DNA of 64,000 nucleotides from the NCBI RefSeq assembly GCF_051020985.1, contig NC_134999.1:2170001-2234000 (forward strand), written 5' to 3'. This DNA is from Nomia melanderi. Lineage: Eukaryota; Arthropoda; Insecta; Hymenoptera; Halictidae. Every line of letters starts with the position of its first letter. Positions within the stretch are counted from its first letter, which is position 1. The notes under the pieces are model-generated. The model had not been told where the DNA came from, made no database searches, and saw only the letters and a list, made by a program, of their open reading frames with translations. A program made the position numbers and the translations under genes. Shown here one piece after another: positions 10,700 to 23,369 of this stretch.

Positions 10700-12500
10700 A
10701 AATTGAAAATTTTTCTGATACATATATTGATCCACGAAAGTATGTTTCGAAATGTTTCGAAATACTAAAACCTCCGTTACATATATGAATATATACCTGT
10801 TATGTGAACGTTCTATTATATGAACTGCATATAACCTACTACAGTACATAAATATTATAATAAAAGTGTTTATATACATATAAAAATGCAATATTGGCAA
10901 TTAAAGAAAGAGTGACATAATTGAAGAACTTGAACGTGGAGAATGTGTAATAAATCATAAGCAGAAAGGTGTGGTGTTGCAAAAACAACCCTCATCGATA
11001 TAAACAGCCAGAAACCTACTATTATAAACTACTATTGTAATCCAATACAAATTGTCTAATCTATACATGATTATATTTACAAAATGTTGTACATATGGAA
11101 CGCAAAATATTAATGCATACATTGCATTTTAATAAATGTCTACATACCTTTCTGACACATGCACGTATTCTTAATTATCATTAATATTTACTAAAATTCC
11201 TCAACTCAACTGTGTCATAATTAATTATAATATATTATATTTCGATTCTAAATCAAATTTTAGATTCGAAATTTTCATCGGAATAATTGAGTGTCATATT
11301 TCAGTTTCACAAAAATTCATTTCGCAAAAAATAATTATGCACTTCCTTATGAACTTGATCAGTGGTTTTAAGTGAAGACCGATTAAAGGATGTTCTTTCC
11401 GTCTCGTAACAGAATACTAGTACGGTTCTAGTATTACGCAGCTTCTGGTAGTTCGCACCACAAAATGTATCCCTAAAAAAAACTTGAAAACTGTGTAACG
11501 CGAAACTAACGGAGTCTTGTTTTATCGATAGATCATGGATTCATGATTCATCATCACTATGGATTCAACTATGTTGTAAATGTCTTAAAGAGTAAGATAA
11601 TCTTGATTTGATTGTTTTGAGGCACGTTTGCAGTAGGAAAACAACATTAAATCTATAATCATGCTGAGAAAGATATTTCCCGGGCTCTTGAATCAATTAA
11701 AATTATTTTTAAAAATCTTGTGTTTTTTCATAATTTTCGATATTGAAAAAATACACGAAAAATAAGTTTACCCACTGATCTAATTTCTTCTCTTTTCAAC
11801 CTCATTTTCATACTGCTTTCTCAGAGAAATTTCAAATACAATGTATAAGAAATCAAATATGCCTATATAAACAGATTTATCACAATTGGTAGAAAATATT
11901 TTTTGTCTGTAACAGCCAAGGAATTGTATTAAAGACTACTTGAATCTACTATAAAGAAACCTACTAGAAAACAAAACTAAAAACTTAAACTTAAAACTAA
12001 TAGAAAAAATTATAAACACAAGTGACAACGGCTGTATAAGAAACAACAGGACAGTTTGAAAGCTTTAAAGTCTTTGTTGATTTAAATCGGTCGATTAATA
12101 AGTATATCAGAAAATTATGTAAATTATTTTAATATTTTTTCAATAAAAGTTTCACATAAAAGAAATAAAATAAAATGCAGCAAAATTAGAAACAATAATT
12201 CACATATAGTATTTATTTATGCTTATACATGGTCTTTCATAATTGCTGATTTAATTAGGTAAGATATAATTCTGTGTGAAAAAATTAATCGAAAATCTAC
12301 GATCATATTTTTTACACTTGAGTAATTTTTGACCGAAAATGAATATTACAATCGACAGAAGAACAATGTATATATGACAATAACTAATATAATTTCTTCG
12401 AACACATTTTTAAATTTTATTTTCCTCAAAAGGAGGTCTGAAATGAAAATTTGTTCTGTATTTTTATTTTCTTTTGTATGTAAGATCATCCTTTTTTGTA
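10700..12500. other. AT-rich stretch without genes
   Basis: Nothing coding is supported. A hairpin with an 8-bp perfect stem (AATACTAG / CTAGTATT, 7-nt loop) sits at 11413-11435. The ORFs here are short and lysine-, asparagine- and isoleucine-rich, as expected from random AT-rich DNA. Confidence 0.6.
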
Positions 12501-12507
12501 TTGTATT

Positions 12508-13030
12508 GTAAAATTTCGCCACTTTCTAGCCGTTTTGTTATACGCTAAAATGACAGGCCTTTCTTCTTAACATTCTTATAGCAGCACATTATATCATTAG
12601 AGCATTCATGGCTTATCTTTAAGACTTTCCCATAATAATACAAAATAAAGCAAAGCCTTATAACAGTTGTGTGAACCTTTCAGTATGTTTACAATAACCT
12701 TTGAATTATAGACTACCCTTTTGTTACATAAAAGTCCACTAACTTTCTAGTTATTTTATTGTATCGTTCAAATGACAGGTCTTTCCTTATATTGTTATAA
12801 TAGCATATTCTATCAGTAAATATTCATCTTTTGCCTATACGATTTTTTAATATTTCACTGAGAACAGAATAATGCCTACTAATATTAACATGAACCACTC
12901 AATATATTTGTAAAAACTTTCAAATTACATATTACCTTCTGTCGCATAAAATCGCCACTACCACATTCCTGTTATCTCGACCGCTAAAATGACAGTTCAT
13001 TCCTTTTGATATTTTTGTAACATAATTAAG
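12508..13030. repeat. Three diverged tandem copies, about 220-bp unit
   Basis: The block AATGACAG...CTTTCCTT recurs at about 12552, 12774 and 12991. It is preceded each time by a CCACTA/CCACTT element and by aligned sequence such as GTTACATAAAAGTCC versus GTCGCATAAAATCGCC. Periods are about 222 and 217 bp. Divergence between copies is high, so this is an old expansion or a decayed satellite. No ORF is conserved between copies. Confidence 0.65.
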
Positions 13031-13149
13031 TACTGTAAAAATCTAGTATAGACAAATTTATTCTGTAGGAATGAAGAAAACAATAAGTTAAAGGAGTGCA
13101 TTACCCTTCGTTGTCGAGCGTATACAGTTACTCACGAAAATATTTGCTT

Positions 13150-13242
13150 TCCTACTTACAAATAATATTTATGTTTGTTAAATTTTATTTGAAGTCTTCA
13201 CCATGAGTCTGACACGATATTGTAGGGCAGGGGGTCTATATC
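13150..13242. mobile_element. MITE family D, right-end fragment
   Basis: Ends with CATGAGTCTGACACGATATTGTAGGGCAGGGGG, in pieces matching the right ends of the family D elements at 34077, 55040 and 57567 (shared core GAGTCTGACACGATAT). The left end is not recognisable. Confidence 0.5.
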
Positions 13243-13309
13243 CTAAACTTCAATAACAAACAACTCACCCACCGACTTTTACCGTACCAGTTCTTCAAGG
13301 TGACTGTTA

Positions 13310-13880
13310 TTTTCGGTGCCTAGTATTTAGGTATGCAACTCGCAGCAACATTGATCGATAACTCGTATACACAACCAACACCGGGATTCCGTGTGCAATC
13401 AGTCGGCCAAGGTTGGCCCGCGGTCAGCTGTTCGTAGAGCCTCCGGGGGCGCGAGACGAAAACCGGTGGTCGCCGACGAAAAAAAGACGAAGAAACGCCA
13501 CGGAAAGGGCGAAAAAAGGGAAAAAGAAAGGGGACCCACTGGTAGTCGAGGTTGCACCTGCCACGTCGTGGCGCGGCCGTACAAGGCCCGCAATCCCGAA
13601 GAAACTCAAGGCAGAGCGATTCCACGTCGCAGAGGAGCGACGAACAACGCTCGAGTCTCGCCTTAAGCGGCGTCTCTCCCCGAAATCACGATCAATCGAT
13701 CTCGAGATTCCCTTGGAAATCGCGGTAAAGCCCCTGGAGCCGATGTCAGTCCGACATTGAATTTCATACAACTAGCTGTTACGAGTACGGACGGAATCAA
13801 GTCGGATACGTAGGCACTCGCGAATCCGAATCGATTTCAGTTATCCGAGTTTCGTTTCACGGCTTTCGAATACCTCTCTC
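13310..13880 (+). promoter_or_regulatory. CpG-rich island with insect initiator
   Basis: The sharpest CpG-rich block in the first half of the window. It begins with CAATCAGTCGG, containing the arthropod initiator TCAGT at 13399-13403, on the plus strand. No TATA box is at the expected place. ORFs of over 100 codons are open on both strands here, which GC richness alone explains; both products are arginine- and serine-rich and low in complexity. A 5' UTR or promoter of a plus-strand gene is the preferred reading. Confidence 0.3.
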
Positions 13881-13899
13881 CCGAGAAATAATGTTTCAT

Positions 13900-15653
13900 T
13901 CATTCTACTTGGAAGTAATGCAATTTACGCTTCTCCGGAAGATTAGGGTCGCTAGAAAGAGGGTGACGAAGGAATTGTCGATTTTCGAGCCGCTGGCATT
14001 TTTGTGAAAAAATGTACTGATCATTTTGGAAGCCGAAGCATCTACTTTTGTAGCTGTGCCTAAAAATAGTTCCTTAGAGGATTGTTTGTTATAAGACGAA
14101 GTGAAGAACTGAGTTCGATTGCAAATGGAAGTGGTTCAATGGAGATTAAAAAGCTTTTTTCTGTATTCATTTCAGTATAATCTTGTTAAGCAAAGTTTGC
14201 TTTTCAATAACTTTTGGAATGCTAATGTGTGATTTTGTGTCGTTATTTTATCACATTTTGAACGGGTTCGTTCCTCCGATTAATCAGTTTCTTGATTCGT
14301 TTCGCGGCAGAGAATAATATTCGAAAACAGTTTTTTTTAAGAGACTTCATTTAAAGAAGATAAGAAATAAAGTTGGTTAACACATTATTCACCGACAATT
14401 TTACGCAGAAACTATCCCATGTCGAAACAAAAAGTGAAACAATGTAAATAAACTTCAATAAACTTTATTTATACTGAATTTAAATGAAATTTTGGACACA
14501 TCTTTTATATTACTTATAATATTTTGTTTTTGCCGTATTCTACATTGCCCTGCGTTTCAAGAATTGAAATGGCTAATGCGAGTACAAATACGAGTTAATT
14601 GGTGACCGGTCAACAACGTTTGGCCATGAAAACACGAGTTAACTCATGACTGGTTAACAATGTGTTAATAATCAATACCAGTTAATGCAAATCGGGTTCG
14701 TCGTTTGTAAATATGGGTCTAGATCTAGATGTCTACATTTTTACAATCTTACGTGCAAATTATTTTGGTATTAGAGTTCACATTGATCACCAAAAAATTC
14801 TTAACTTCATTTTCAAATATTTGAAGACACAGGTTGAAAAAATAAAAAAATTTAAATCCCATAGGTTCAGTAATTTTAACCGCAGTGAAATTTAAGGCGA
14901 AGGTTGTGTAACAATGCAACACTTCATTGGGTATGTATGTGTAATACAACACATAACTCACCATCGTGCTGTTGACAGGCAGTGTATCTTCTTTACACCA
15001 CAAATATGTAACTCCTGCTTCTGTAAAAGAAAACGAAATAAAATTAATACAGTCTTGAATGAACTTTGGGACAATAAATGGATTCATTTGATCAATTTTT
15101 CACTGACAGTGCTTGAACGCAACGTGACGAAATAGCTTCATAATATAGCTGTTTTAAAAACAGGGATTATTATATAAACTTATAATCTTATATATGAAAT
15201 ATACATCTTTTAAAATTTAACACCGAAGTTTCGTTGACAGTATTCTTCTCTTTTCAATATTAAAAAATATCATTTTATAATCTACTAAAAGTTATTACAT
15301 AGTTGCTAGATAAATAGAATTGACTACAATTTTTTTTTCTTTTTTACTCTTATTATGATTGGCAAAGAATGAGTAAATGAAGTAAGATAATATACCTATA
15401 GACATTTTTTCAACTTTTTCATGACCATTATATGATAATACTTCATTTATAATACTGATGTAATGTTAGTAAAAATCCTACCCCTTTCGTCAACTATAAA
15501 GATTATTTGTATAAATAGATTGAATTGTGCCAATTAATTTAAATTTAATAATCTAATTAAAGTACTTAATTACGTAGTATCAAGTTCATCTTACCAATTT
15601 GAATGACTTTGATACATGTCAAGTATTGAAGTATGGTATTCGGAAAATTAATG
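13900..15653 (-). CDS. Four phase-compatible exons of an unknown gene (3' part)
   Basis: Exon a (15653-15595) ends at TTG|GTAAGA. Exon b (15020-14962) has excellent sites, acceptor TTTTCTTTTACAG and donor ATG|GTGAGT. Exon c (14799-14753) ends CAC|GTAAGA but has a poor acceptor. Exon d (13951-13900) follows CCCTCTTTCTAG and ends in TGA. Phases join throughout. Reading includes INFPNTILQYLTCIKVIQI, then E, AGVTYLWCKEDTLPVNSTM, NFLVINVNSNTKIIC, T and DPNLPEKRKLHYFQVE. Family G and B MITEs fall in the introns or just outside. Exon b is the most secure; a and c are weak. The 5' end and the protein family are unknown. Confidence 0.35.
14377..14668. mobile_element. TTAA-flanked MITE, family G copy 1
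   Basis: TTAACACATTATTCACCG at the left and, on the opposite strand, TTAACACATTGTTAACCAG at the right, each starting with TTAA. About 292 bp. The right half carries an internal direct duplication (CGAGTTAATTGGTGACCGGT versus CGAGTTAACTCATGACTGGT). A related fragment lies inverted at 35230. It would sit in an intron of the candidate gene at 13900-15653. Confidence 0.65.
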
Positions 15654-15681
15654 CTGCACGAGACGTTGCACTTTTTTAATA

Positions 15682-15870
15682 TATAGAACTACCATACCAG
15701 TCAAAATGGCTGGTTTCAATTTGTTCGTTTCGCAATTATTGACAGCTTAAAAGTATTGAACATTCCAAATGAGTTCGAAAATAAATAGTTTCACTTGAAT
15801 ACTATAACGAATATCCGAAGAAACTGAAAATAATCAATTGTTACAACTTTAATAGAGCTTACATATTAAT
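15682..15870. mobile_element. MITE family B copy 1 (decayed ends)
   Basis: Interior is shared with the copy at 31219, for example AAATAGTTTCACTTGAATAC and CTGGTTTCAATTTGTTCGTT (compare CTGGTTTCGATTTGTTTGTT). The left terminus retains AGAACTACC; the right terminus is eroded. Confidence 0.55.
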
Positions 15871-15879
15871 TATATTAAA

Positions 15880-16840
15880 TGCTCCGTAATTCTAGTACTA
15901 AATGCAGGGTATGCCTTGTTCAAGAAAAATGATAAAATTAAAATATTTTGAGACGTATTCATTTTTAAAATAACTTACCCCACTACTTTCGTCTGAAGGG
16001 CATTCAGGAGAATCAATTTGCTTAACGAAGAATATGCATTTTCATTAAAAAAAATATGCATTGACATTTTAGGTTCATCAGACTTAATGAAAACGAGAAG
16101 TCGCGAAGAGATAGACCTTCCAATGCTCTTCAATTTATTTTTATCGCAATCTTAACTCGACATTTTACATAAAGTTCTGCAGTCCATAAGAAGTAATGGA
16201 CGAAAAAGGAATTAGATAGAAGCTCCTTGGTTCCGCAAATATTTTTATTAACCACACGGTTATTAACCCTCGATTCAGCTAGAGGTGCATTTGAAATAAT
16301 GTTGTGGAGTGAGTGAGGAATGAATATTGGTAAGGTAACGGCACCTAATATGGAACACCTGATTGCCAAACACGAGAGACATGCATTTTTTTTAATGAAA
16401 CCTGCATCAAAGCATGAAGAAATTAATAAACATTCATACACTGATCAATAACAGTGGAGAAATTTAAATATCTTCAAACCACGGTAAAAAATAGAAATAA
16501 AGTCAAAAATAGCGGTCAGAAGAAATGGCTCCTAATATGGAACATCTAGGTAATTTGTAAACAAAACTCATTCCAATCACGAGAAATGAATATTTATGGA
16601 ATTAAAAAGGATAAATAAACGATTTGTTCGTCTTATTGAACTTATATTATGTTAATCTACTTCTTTTCTTTTTATCTTATACATTGTATATATGAATAAC
16701 ACATCGGAATCGCTACATTCTTCGTAAACGCAGTGTATTGGACATAATATGTATTGGATTTCTGTAATTTGTTTTCATGTTTCCAATGTGAACGAAAAAT
16801 ACAATTGTCTTTCTTCACAGAAAAAGAGCAAGTTTAATAA
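15880..16840. other. AT-rich stretch without genes
   Basis: No supported feature. Two segments resemble each other: GGCACCTAATATGGAACACCT near 16340 (in pieces) and GGCTCCTAATATGGAACATC near 16526, about 190 bp apart. They suggest a degenerate tandem duplication. The minus-strand ORF at 16130-16441 has no splice or family support. Confidence 0.45.
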
Positions 16841-17110
16841 AGCAGCCGCTTTGTCACGTTGTCATTTGCTCTGTCATTCTCGTCATCGTTGACGACACAC
16901 CATTTCCAGACGATCCAGCACATTCAAGCTCGTTTATAGCGGTTCCACCGCTTACCGAGATCCGAGATCGCGGATCAGAGATCGTGTCCGCTTTGCAAAG
17001 CCGCCGACTCGTTCTCAGATTGTCTTTCTATCTCACCATTTTCTTTGCGCGTTGACGCGCATGCACAAAAATTTGCCGCATTTATCGTCTTTTCTCAACG
17101 GCCAGTATGA
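16840..17110. promoter_or_regulatory. GC-rich island, possible regulatory element
   Basis: Visibly richer in G, C and CpG than its flanks. It contains internal repeats of GATCTCGGATC type (near 16965-16990). A minus-strand donor-like TCG|GTAAGC lies at about 16958, with a 28-codon frame in front of it. No initiator or start codon could be tied to it. Confidence 0.25.
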
Positions 17111-18000
17111 AATTAGCGACTTTTCGAGAACACACTTAGAAGTTCCGCTACAAGGAGTAGAACTATTTACAGACAACTCTTTACTGGTAATGTATGTTCT
17201 GGAAATTACGTTGACACGTTAGGATGCTACTTTTTCGTAATTATTCAATGAAAATGTTTTGCCATACAGCAAAGATATTATTCTCATACAATGTTGAGCG
17301 TATTATAATTAAATTTATAACTCAATTACGAGTTTGCAATAACTGATGTGACATATACAATAGATTAATTCTTTATTTCTTCTTTTTTAATGAAATGCAG
17401 AATCCTCTCACATTTTAATTGATTTTAAACTAGCTAGCCTATCTCTCTCTGTTGTCGGACTATCACAAACATCTTATATGCAATGGTGATATGGATACTG
17501 AGCAATTAATATTTAGCTGCAGTATTCTACTAATTCCAACTAATCTTTTAAATAAAATACCGAAAAAGGGAACCTAACAAGAGTTATTGAATTCCTAAAT
17601 ATAATGTCACATCCTGACACATTAAGTAACAATGTCTATAGCATTAATTTTATTTTCTTTATGCAACGTGTATCATGACGCCTCTTCATCATCTAAAAGT
17701 ACCATCCTATCAATCGATATAATTAAATTGAATTTACTTGTTTATCGTTTTCTATTTATTTATTCGTATAATTTTTTCAATTTTCTACTTAAAAATCATT
17801 GAGTCATTCCATAAATAATACGGCGTTTTAATGCTTCGCCTATTTTCAAAGATTAACACAAACAAAACATTTTTTAACCTGATCCAGATAATAAAGAACA
17901 ATCTACGAACAATAAAGAAAAGACAATACTTTCTTAAATTTAAAATCTAAACTTTTGTCGTTTCTCGATGCAAAACAAAAGAAATTCAATTGGAATAGTT
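17110..18000. other. AT-rich stretch without genes
   Basis: Nothing supported: no terminal repeats, no exon with two good splice sites, no RNA gene recognised. Confidence 0.5.
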
Positions 18001-18610
18001 AAGTTTTGAACGAACGTTTGCAAAGGTCCGTGGCACCGTAACGGCTAGGAACGTCGGTGAATCGCTACCGCAGTAAATTATCTAAGCATCTTCGGTGTAA
18101 CGTGATCTGGCGATGCCCGCGGTGGAGGGGGTGGGAGATGAAGTCAGATGCGCAAGAATATTAAAGCAAGCCGCGGGATTTTTAACGCGATAAGGCATTC
18201 AATACCCGCCACCGTGTTCGCGACTCTTGAAATTCATGGCATAGCCGTCTCATCTGGTCAGAAACTATTCGCCATACCTCATCGAGCATCGCCATGAAAA
18301 ATCGTCACTTTCTCGTGGCGCACGGCCATTTTTCCCCCACTGTCACATACTTGTTTTACCGACGATTATCACTGGATAGCTTAACCCTTTGCTCGTTTCG
18401 CATGAACCGTTACCGACCAGTAACTGCCTAGTTACTGTCTAGACGACGAATTATGTTCGAACGTATTGGGGTGGTAAATCACCGTTTCTTTCCACCGGCC
18501 CGAGCAATTTACTATTGGAGCTCGCCCGGTGGAACGTACCATTTTCCGTGCCAGCGAGAAAAATCAAATTTTGACGCAAGAGTATCGGGCGCTGGAACGA
18601 TGAGGATTTA
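18000..18610. promoter_or_regulatory. GC-rich island, possible regulatory element
   Basis: A block of higher GC with several CpG-dense patches (for example around 18110-18240 and 18480-18560). It contains TTAACCCTTTGC near 18382, which resembles a family D MITE end without its partner. No coding exon is convincing. Confidence 0.25.
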
Positions 18611-18679
18611 TGCGAACAGCTGACTAACTGTAAGATCGTTCCAATTTGTGGAAGCTTTTCTTAAGGATTGAAAAAGTTC

Positions 18680-18890
18680 CGAAAATAACTGTTTGAAACT
18701 GTTCTATACCAGTTCCGATTGAAATAATTATGAAGAACCGATATAAGTCATAATCGTTATTTGGTACAGCTATATCCGTTTCGGTTCTGGTTCTTTAAAA
18801 ACTTCTAGTTTCTAGTTCTTCCTTTAAAACGGTTCTATAACTGTTATTTTTCGGTTCTCGAAACAGTTATGAAGTATTTAAAAGCAAATT
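18680..18890. repeat. Degenerate repeat built on CGGTTCT motifs
   Basis: Variants of GGTTCT and of AAATAACTGTTT / ATAACTGTTATTTTTCGGTT recur across about 200 bp, with GAAATAATTATGAAGAACC near the left and GAAACAGTTATGAAGTATT at the right. It looks like an old duplication rich in slippage. Confidence 0.4.
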
Positions 18891-18899
18891 AATGACATT

Positions 18900-21490
18900 T
18901 GGATATTTGAAATTGAGAACAACTGAAATAGTTGCCGCTCAATTCTCAGTATTTTCTTCCGGAAAAGAAATTACACTAATGTAATGCCATGAAAACCGAT
19001 TTTTAAGTATCTTATCCTTTGATCCAAACCCAGAAGATTCCTCGGCATTGAAATTCTAATATTTCTCGGATTAAATGTATTTGTATAATGGATTTTTTAG
19101 AATTCCTGACATAAGTAACTCGAACGAAATAAAACAACTGGCAAGTTGCACCTATAAAAACAATGAGAAATATAATTCTACTTGCAAAAATAATACCGGT
19201 TTCCGGATTAAAATGGATCAAGAATTTTTTGAAACACTTCATGTGTTGACATCTGTTTGTCCTATTTTTATTGATTACTTTATCACGCAATAAAATAAAT
19301 TCAGTTTTGCAGATATTATATTAAGACTCTTAATAATAAATAAGCTTAAGATCAGATAATATCTAATAGGATTTAGAACTTAAAGTAGATTTAGTGGTGT
19401 CCCTCGGTGAGGTACGAAAGCATTCATGCAGTGAGAAATTTATGAAGGAGATGGTTGCAAACGGTAAATGGAACGTTTTATTTCAATGAACTTTGTACGA
19501 CATTAAATATACTATCTGTAGTAAAACATATAAAAATAAGGTCCACATCTCGTAATTATCTATTTAATTTGATTAGAAATTCATAACTGTCTAATACCAC
19601 GAATGATTCATTTGCGATATCCTAAAAGTATATTTATCATATTAATATGATATTGTAATTAACATTGTATTAATATAACATTATATTAATTACGATATTC
19701 TGCGTAAAGTATTTAAATTCGCAAATACCTTATGACATACAAACTACATCCTTACACCTCTATTCACATAGAATGTACAATACTATAGACTTTCGATATT
19801 ATACAAAGTTGGTCAAAGCAAAATTAAAATTGAAACTATTTTCATCAGGCTTTTCTTACTGCGCTAACACTACCGTTTATTACTGTAAACGAGACACATA
19901 ACCTCTATTTGTAGACCTTTATATTTAATGTATGATTTAATAGCTAATTGTGATTTACATAATTATGTGAAGGTATACTGAGATGTACAGAATTCCGGTC
20001 ATCAGAAATTCATAAACTAAGAAGTGAAATCCTTACATAATATTATTCTTGGGAAAAGGATCTTCAATTCATAGGATTTTAATTAAAAACTGTAACGTTT
20101 TAGGAAATACTAAACATTTCTGTTGAAAGCAGCATGATTGAATTTATTATATTTACTAATAGTTAATTAATACATTTTATCTTGCATGAATTAGTGACTA
20201 TATTATTCATTTTAATATATTACTGAACTTCACGGTATTTTCTATAATCATACTATAATTTTCATTTGATTGCGTATATGATAAATAAGTCGTTTATTTT
20301 GAAAGTGATGTAAGTCCGTTAAAACATAAATTGTTAAAACATACAAAGATAATATACAATTGGAATTGTTATAATCATTAACATGATTTTGTTGGAAAAT
20401 GGACTTAAGCCACTTTTATAATAAACGATTCAGATAATTCGCCCTAAGGGAGTGAGCGCTTGAATACGTAATCATCATCTACATCTTCAATGACCTATGT
20501 GTTCAATTAATTGTAATCAGTTAATCATTTGTTATGCCGTTAGCCAGGATTATTTCAATATTTTCTCGGAAGAAGCGTAAGGTTAAACATAATTAGTTTT
20601 TCTTTTATTGCATTTACATTTATCGTAATTTGATTGTTCGTTTACTATAAATCTTCTATCTAACGTTGTAACCTCTTACTATTTTTACCGCGGACTAGGT
20701 AATAATTAGTTTTTTAAGCAATTAAGATACTCCAGGCGCTAGGGAAGAATTTAAATCATATAAACCATTTAGAGATTTCGCTAATGGCCATTTAAATAAA
20801 TTATACAACACTCTAAACGTTACCGTCGTGGAATTATACGTTCCTAAATGCTTAGTACTTTGCATAAAACACGTACGGATGCTCGTTGAATTCTGTGAAT
20901 GCGCACCGTATACCGATATTATTCTTTATTAATTATTAGATGTACATGTGATTAGAGATATGCGAGTATTTTAATAAGAACTTTTAATGCGAAATACTAT
21001 CTTAAGTATTCCAATCATCCTATGACAAGTAGCATCAAATAAAATTATATAAAACGTATCTTACGATATATTACACCGTTTATGAGCTTCTTGCATTCTA
21101 TTTTCAGGAATATAATAAATGTTTGTCATTGATCATACTGAATAGTGAAATTTAATAATGAATTTGAGGAGGATTTTGAATTCACCATGCAACATTAAAT
21201 CGATTCTATTCATTTCATTTTACTCCATGTATTATTATTGCTTTATCTGTAACTTTCCTCTTATTTTTTTAACATATTACATTTTCTCATAATACAACAG
21301 AATTAAGAAGAAAATTGTTTGTACTACTACGTATTTCCTATTTTATTATTAAATACTTATTTGGATATATAATTGTCTTAATAATATGTTTTATTATTTC
21401 AATAAAATCTCCTTAGTACACTAAATTACATTGGAAAATGAAATTCCTTTCTCTTATGGATGAATTTAGGCAATCAAATTTCATATTCTC
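18900..21490. other. AT-rich stretch with palindromes, no gene
   Basis: No supported coding sequence. A perfect 16-bp palindrome (ATCATATTAATATGAT) is at 19636-19651. It is followed by further inverted AT sequence in which GTAATTAA and TTAATTAC flank about 20 bp. ORFs at 19012-19293 overlap on opposite strands and look incidental. Confidence 0.55.
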
Positions 21491-22540
21491 TTACCATTAC
21501 CAAAGGCTTATGTTTCACAGAAGTTTCCTCCTTCTAATATAATACAAACAACTTGAATTTGTGCATACAAAGTAGATTCCTGAAAATTTATGGATAGACG
21601 CACCGCGTTTTAGAATGAAAATATGAAACTTCGAAAATATGCATAAAATTTAAATGCAATTTCTGATCTGTATTTATTCGATGATGGACGATCAATAATA
21701 CCAATGGAATTTGCTACAAGAGGTTTTCGAGGCTTTGCCTTTTCTTGAGGAAAATACCACAGTCATCTCAGAAATTCCTTTGCAACAGACTGAAACATGT
21801 TCTGTGGTATGCTTCGAACTCAGAGTTTTATAACGGCTAAAGAAATTTTTTTCTTTATAACCAAAGTGTGTTGCAGTAGTTCTCACAGTTATTGAAGATG
21901 AATCATTGTTTGAATGTTTGACAACAAAAGCATTATTTCATTCATAAACTTGAATATTATAAAATATCATTTTTAAAAATAAATTTATGGAACCCGTCAA
22001 TTTGATTGTTACTGAATTTTATACGCATCATTTGATAACAGTTTAAGTCAATTTTGATTGATACAATTATGCGAATACATATCGCAATCCTTTGTTTTTG
22101 GAGCTCTAGTTTCCGAGATCTACATGAACGAATATTTGGTTATCTAGAAATAGAATACAGTGGCAATAAAATTATTTATATCTAGTTAAAAATTGTGTAC
22201 GTTATGAACTTTAAGCAATTATTCGATTTTCACAGCATGTAATGTACACCATACACTCGAACTCCGAAAAATCATTTGAAGCTGGCGTGGAATTAAGAAA
22301 AAGTGATTTCTACAAGTAAATTTCAAGTATATGAACTGAAAAGAATATTAAGTATTTTTTAAAAACAGTATTTATAAACCGTGTAACAAAATTTGGATAC
22401 TGAAGTTGATTCGGATTCACAAGTAAGTATCAAACTTAATTTCAGTATTCGTACCAGTTATATGAAATTCAATGTTCAATTGTTTTCCAACAGAAACATT
22501 CTCTAAAAAAGTTCAAATAATTGAAACCAATCACTTAACA
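21491..22540. other. AT-rich stretch with weak exon-like segments
   Basis: A 39-nt minus-strand segment (21533-21495) lies between TATATTAG and GTAAGAG and reads KEETSVKHKPLVM. A 51-nt plus-strand segment (22366-22416) ends CAA|GTAAGTAT. Both are too short to separate from chance. The frame at 21692-21886 on the minus strand has no support. Confidence 0.3.
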
Positions 22541-22768
22541 CTTTAACTGCCATACCTAATTCAGGTGACAGCATTTTTTACAGGAACTTAAAAATTAATT
22601 TTCTTGGTGACATGTCGAACGAACTGAATTTTGTTAGATGCATTAACTATAGAAAGAACAGTAGAGCAATCGTTATAAAGACGTTTCACTTTTTAGTTTC
22701 TGTTTTATTAAGAAAATTGTTTTAATTGCGTGGGGGTTTTGCTGAGTGTTTACTTGTTAGCGAATGAA

Positions 22769-22998
22769 TTAACCTGTTAACTGTGAAAGGTTTGAAAAAT
22801 CTCCCGTTTTGCACACAATAAAATCAAAAAATTTAGTGTGTACTCGTCGAACGCAGGACGAATGCACTTAGTATTTTTTCAGATAAACATATAATAGTTT
22901 ATATAAAAAAAATTAAGAATTCATCGCTAGAAGAATTAAAGTGTCACTTTAAGTTTTAAAATGACGTGTAAACTTGTCAAACACAGTTAACTGGTTAA
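22769..22998. mobile_element. TTAA-flanked MITE, family C copy 2
   Basis: TTAACCTGTTAACTGTG at the left and CACAGTTAACTGGTTAA at the right form 17-bp inverted repeats with intact TTAA on both sides. About 230 bp. It is inverted relative to copy 1, judged from the positions of the shared interior. Confidence 0.75.
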
Positions 22999-22999
22999 A

Positions 23000-23360
23000 A
23001 GATTTAATGCGCACGTGAAGGCTGCAAGGCGTCCCATCCGAGCGTTGAATCTTTCATAAAGTTATCTGGTGTCGATCGCTCAAATTTGAAAAATGAAGAT
23101 TAATATTCATTTTCACTGAAACGCGACGTACGGCGATTTATAAATCGCTTACCTGAGCCTCCAACAGGTGCAACGCACTCGAGAAAGGGGGATGTAATCG
23201 GCGTGGAAAATCAACGAGCTTGATATCCAACGTCGTCTCAGGTTCCACATACAGTAATTAAAATTCAGCGATCGGTGTTCAATCTGGCCCAAGTACGTTC
23301 ATCTTCGTGAAATACGTAACGCGCATACAGCCAACGATATTTCCGGCCTTATCGTCTGCT
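23000..23360 (-). promoter_or_regulatory. GC-richer block with a strong minus-strand splice donor
   Basis: CAG|GTAAGCG occurs on the minus strand with GT at 23151-23150. Two frames in front of it are open; one starts with ATG (MWNLRRRWISSSLIF...), the other reads LDIKLVDFPRRLHPPFSSAL up to the donor. It may be the end of a first exon or a 5' UTR. No acceptor is evident upstream, and no downstream exon was matched. Confidence 0.22.
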
Positions 23361-23369
23361 AATCGCGTT

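Noticed and set aside
13413..13760. 115-codon ORFs on both strands
   Set aside because: Both strands are open because of GC content; starts are non-ATG and the products are low-complexity.
14749..15087. 112-codon minus-strand ORF read as a single gene
   Set aside because: The frame contains an excellent acceptor and donor pair inside it; a spliced exon at 14962-15020 explains the signal better.
21495..21533. 39-nt minus-strand microexon between TATATTAG and GTAAGAG
   Set aside because: Too short to test by frame; its phase does not follow from the possible first exon at 25645-25669.
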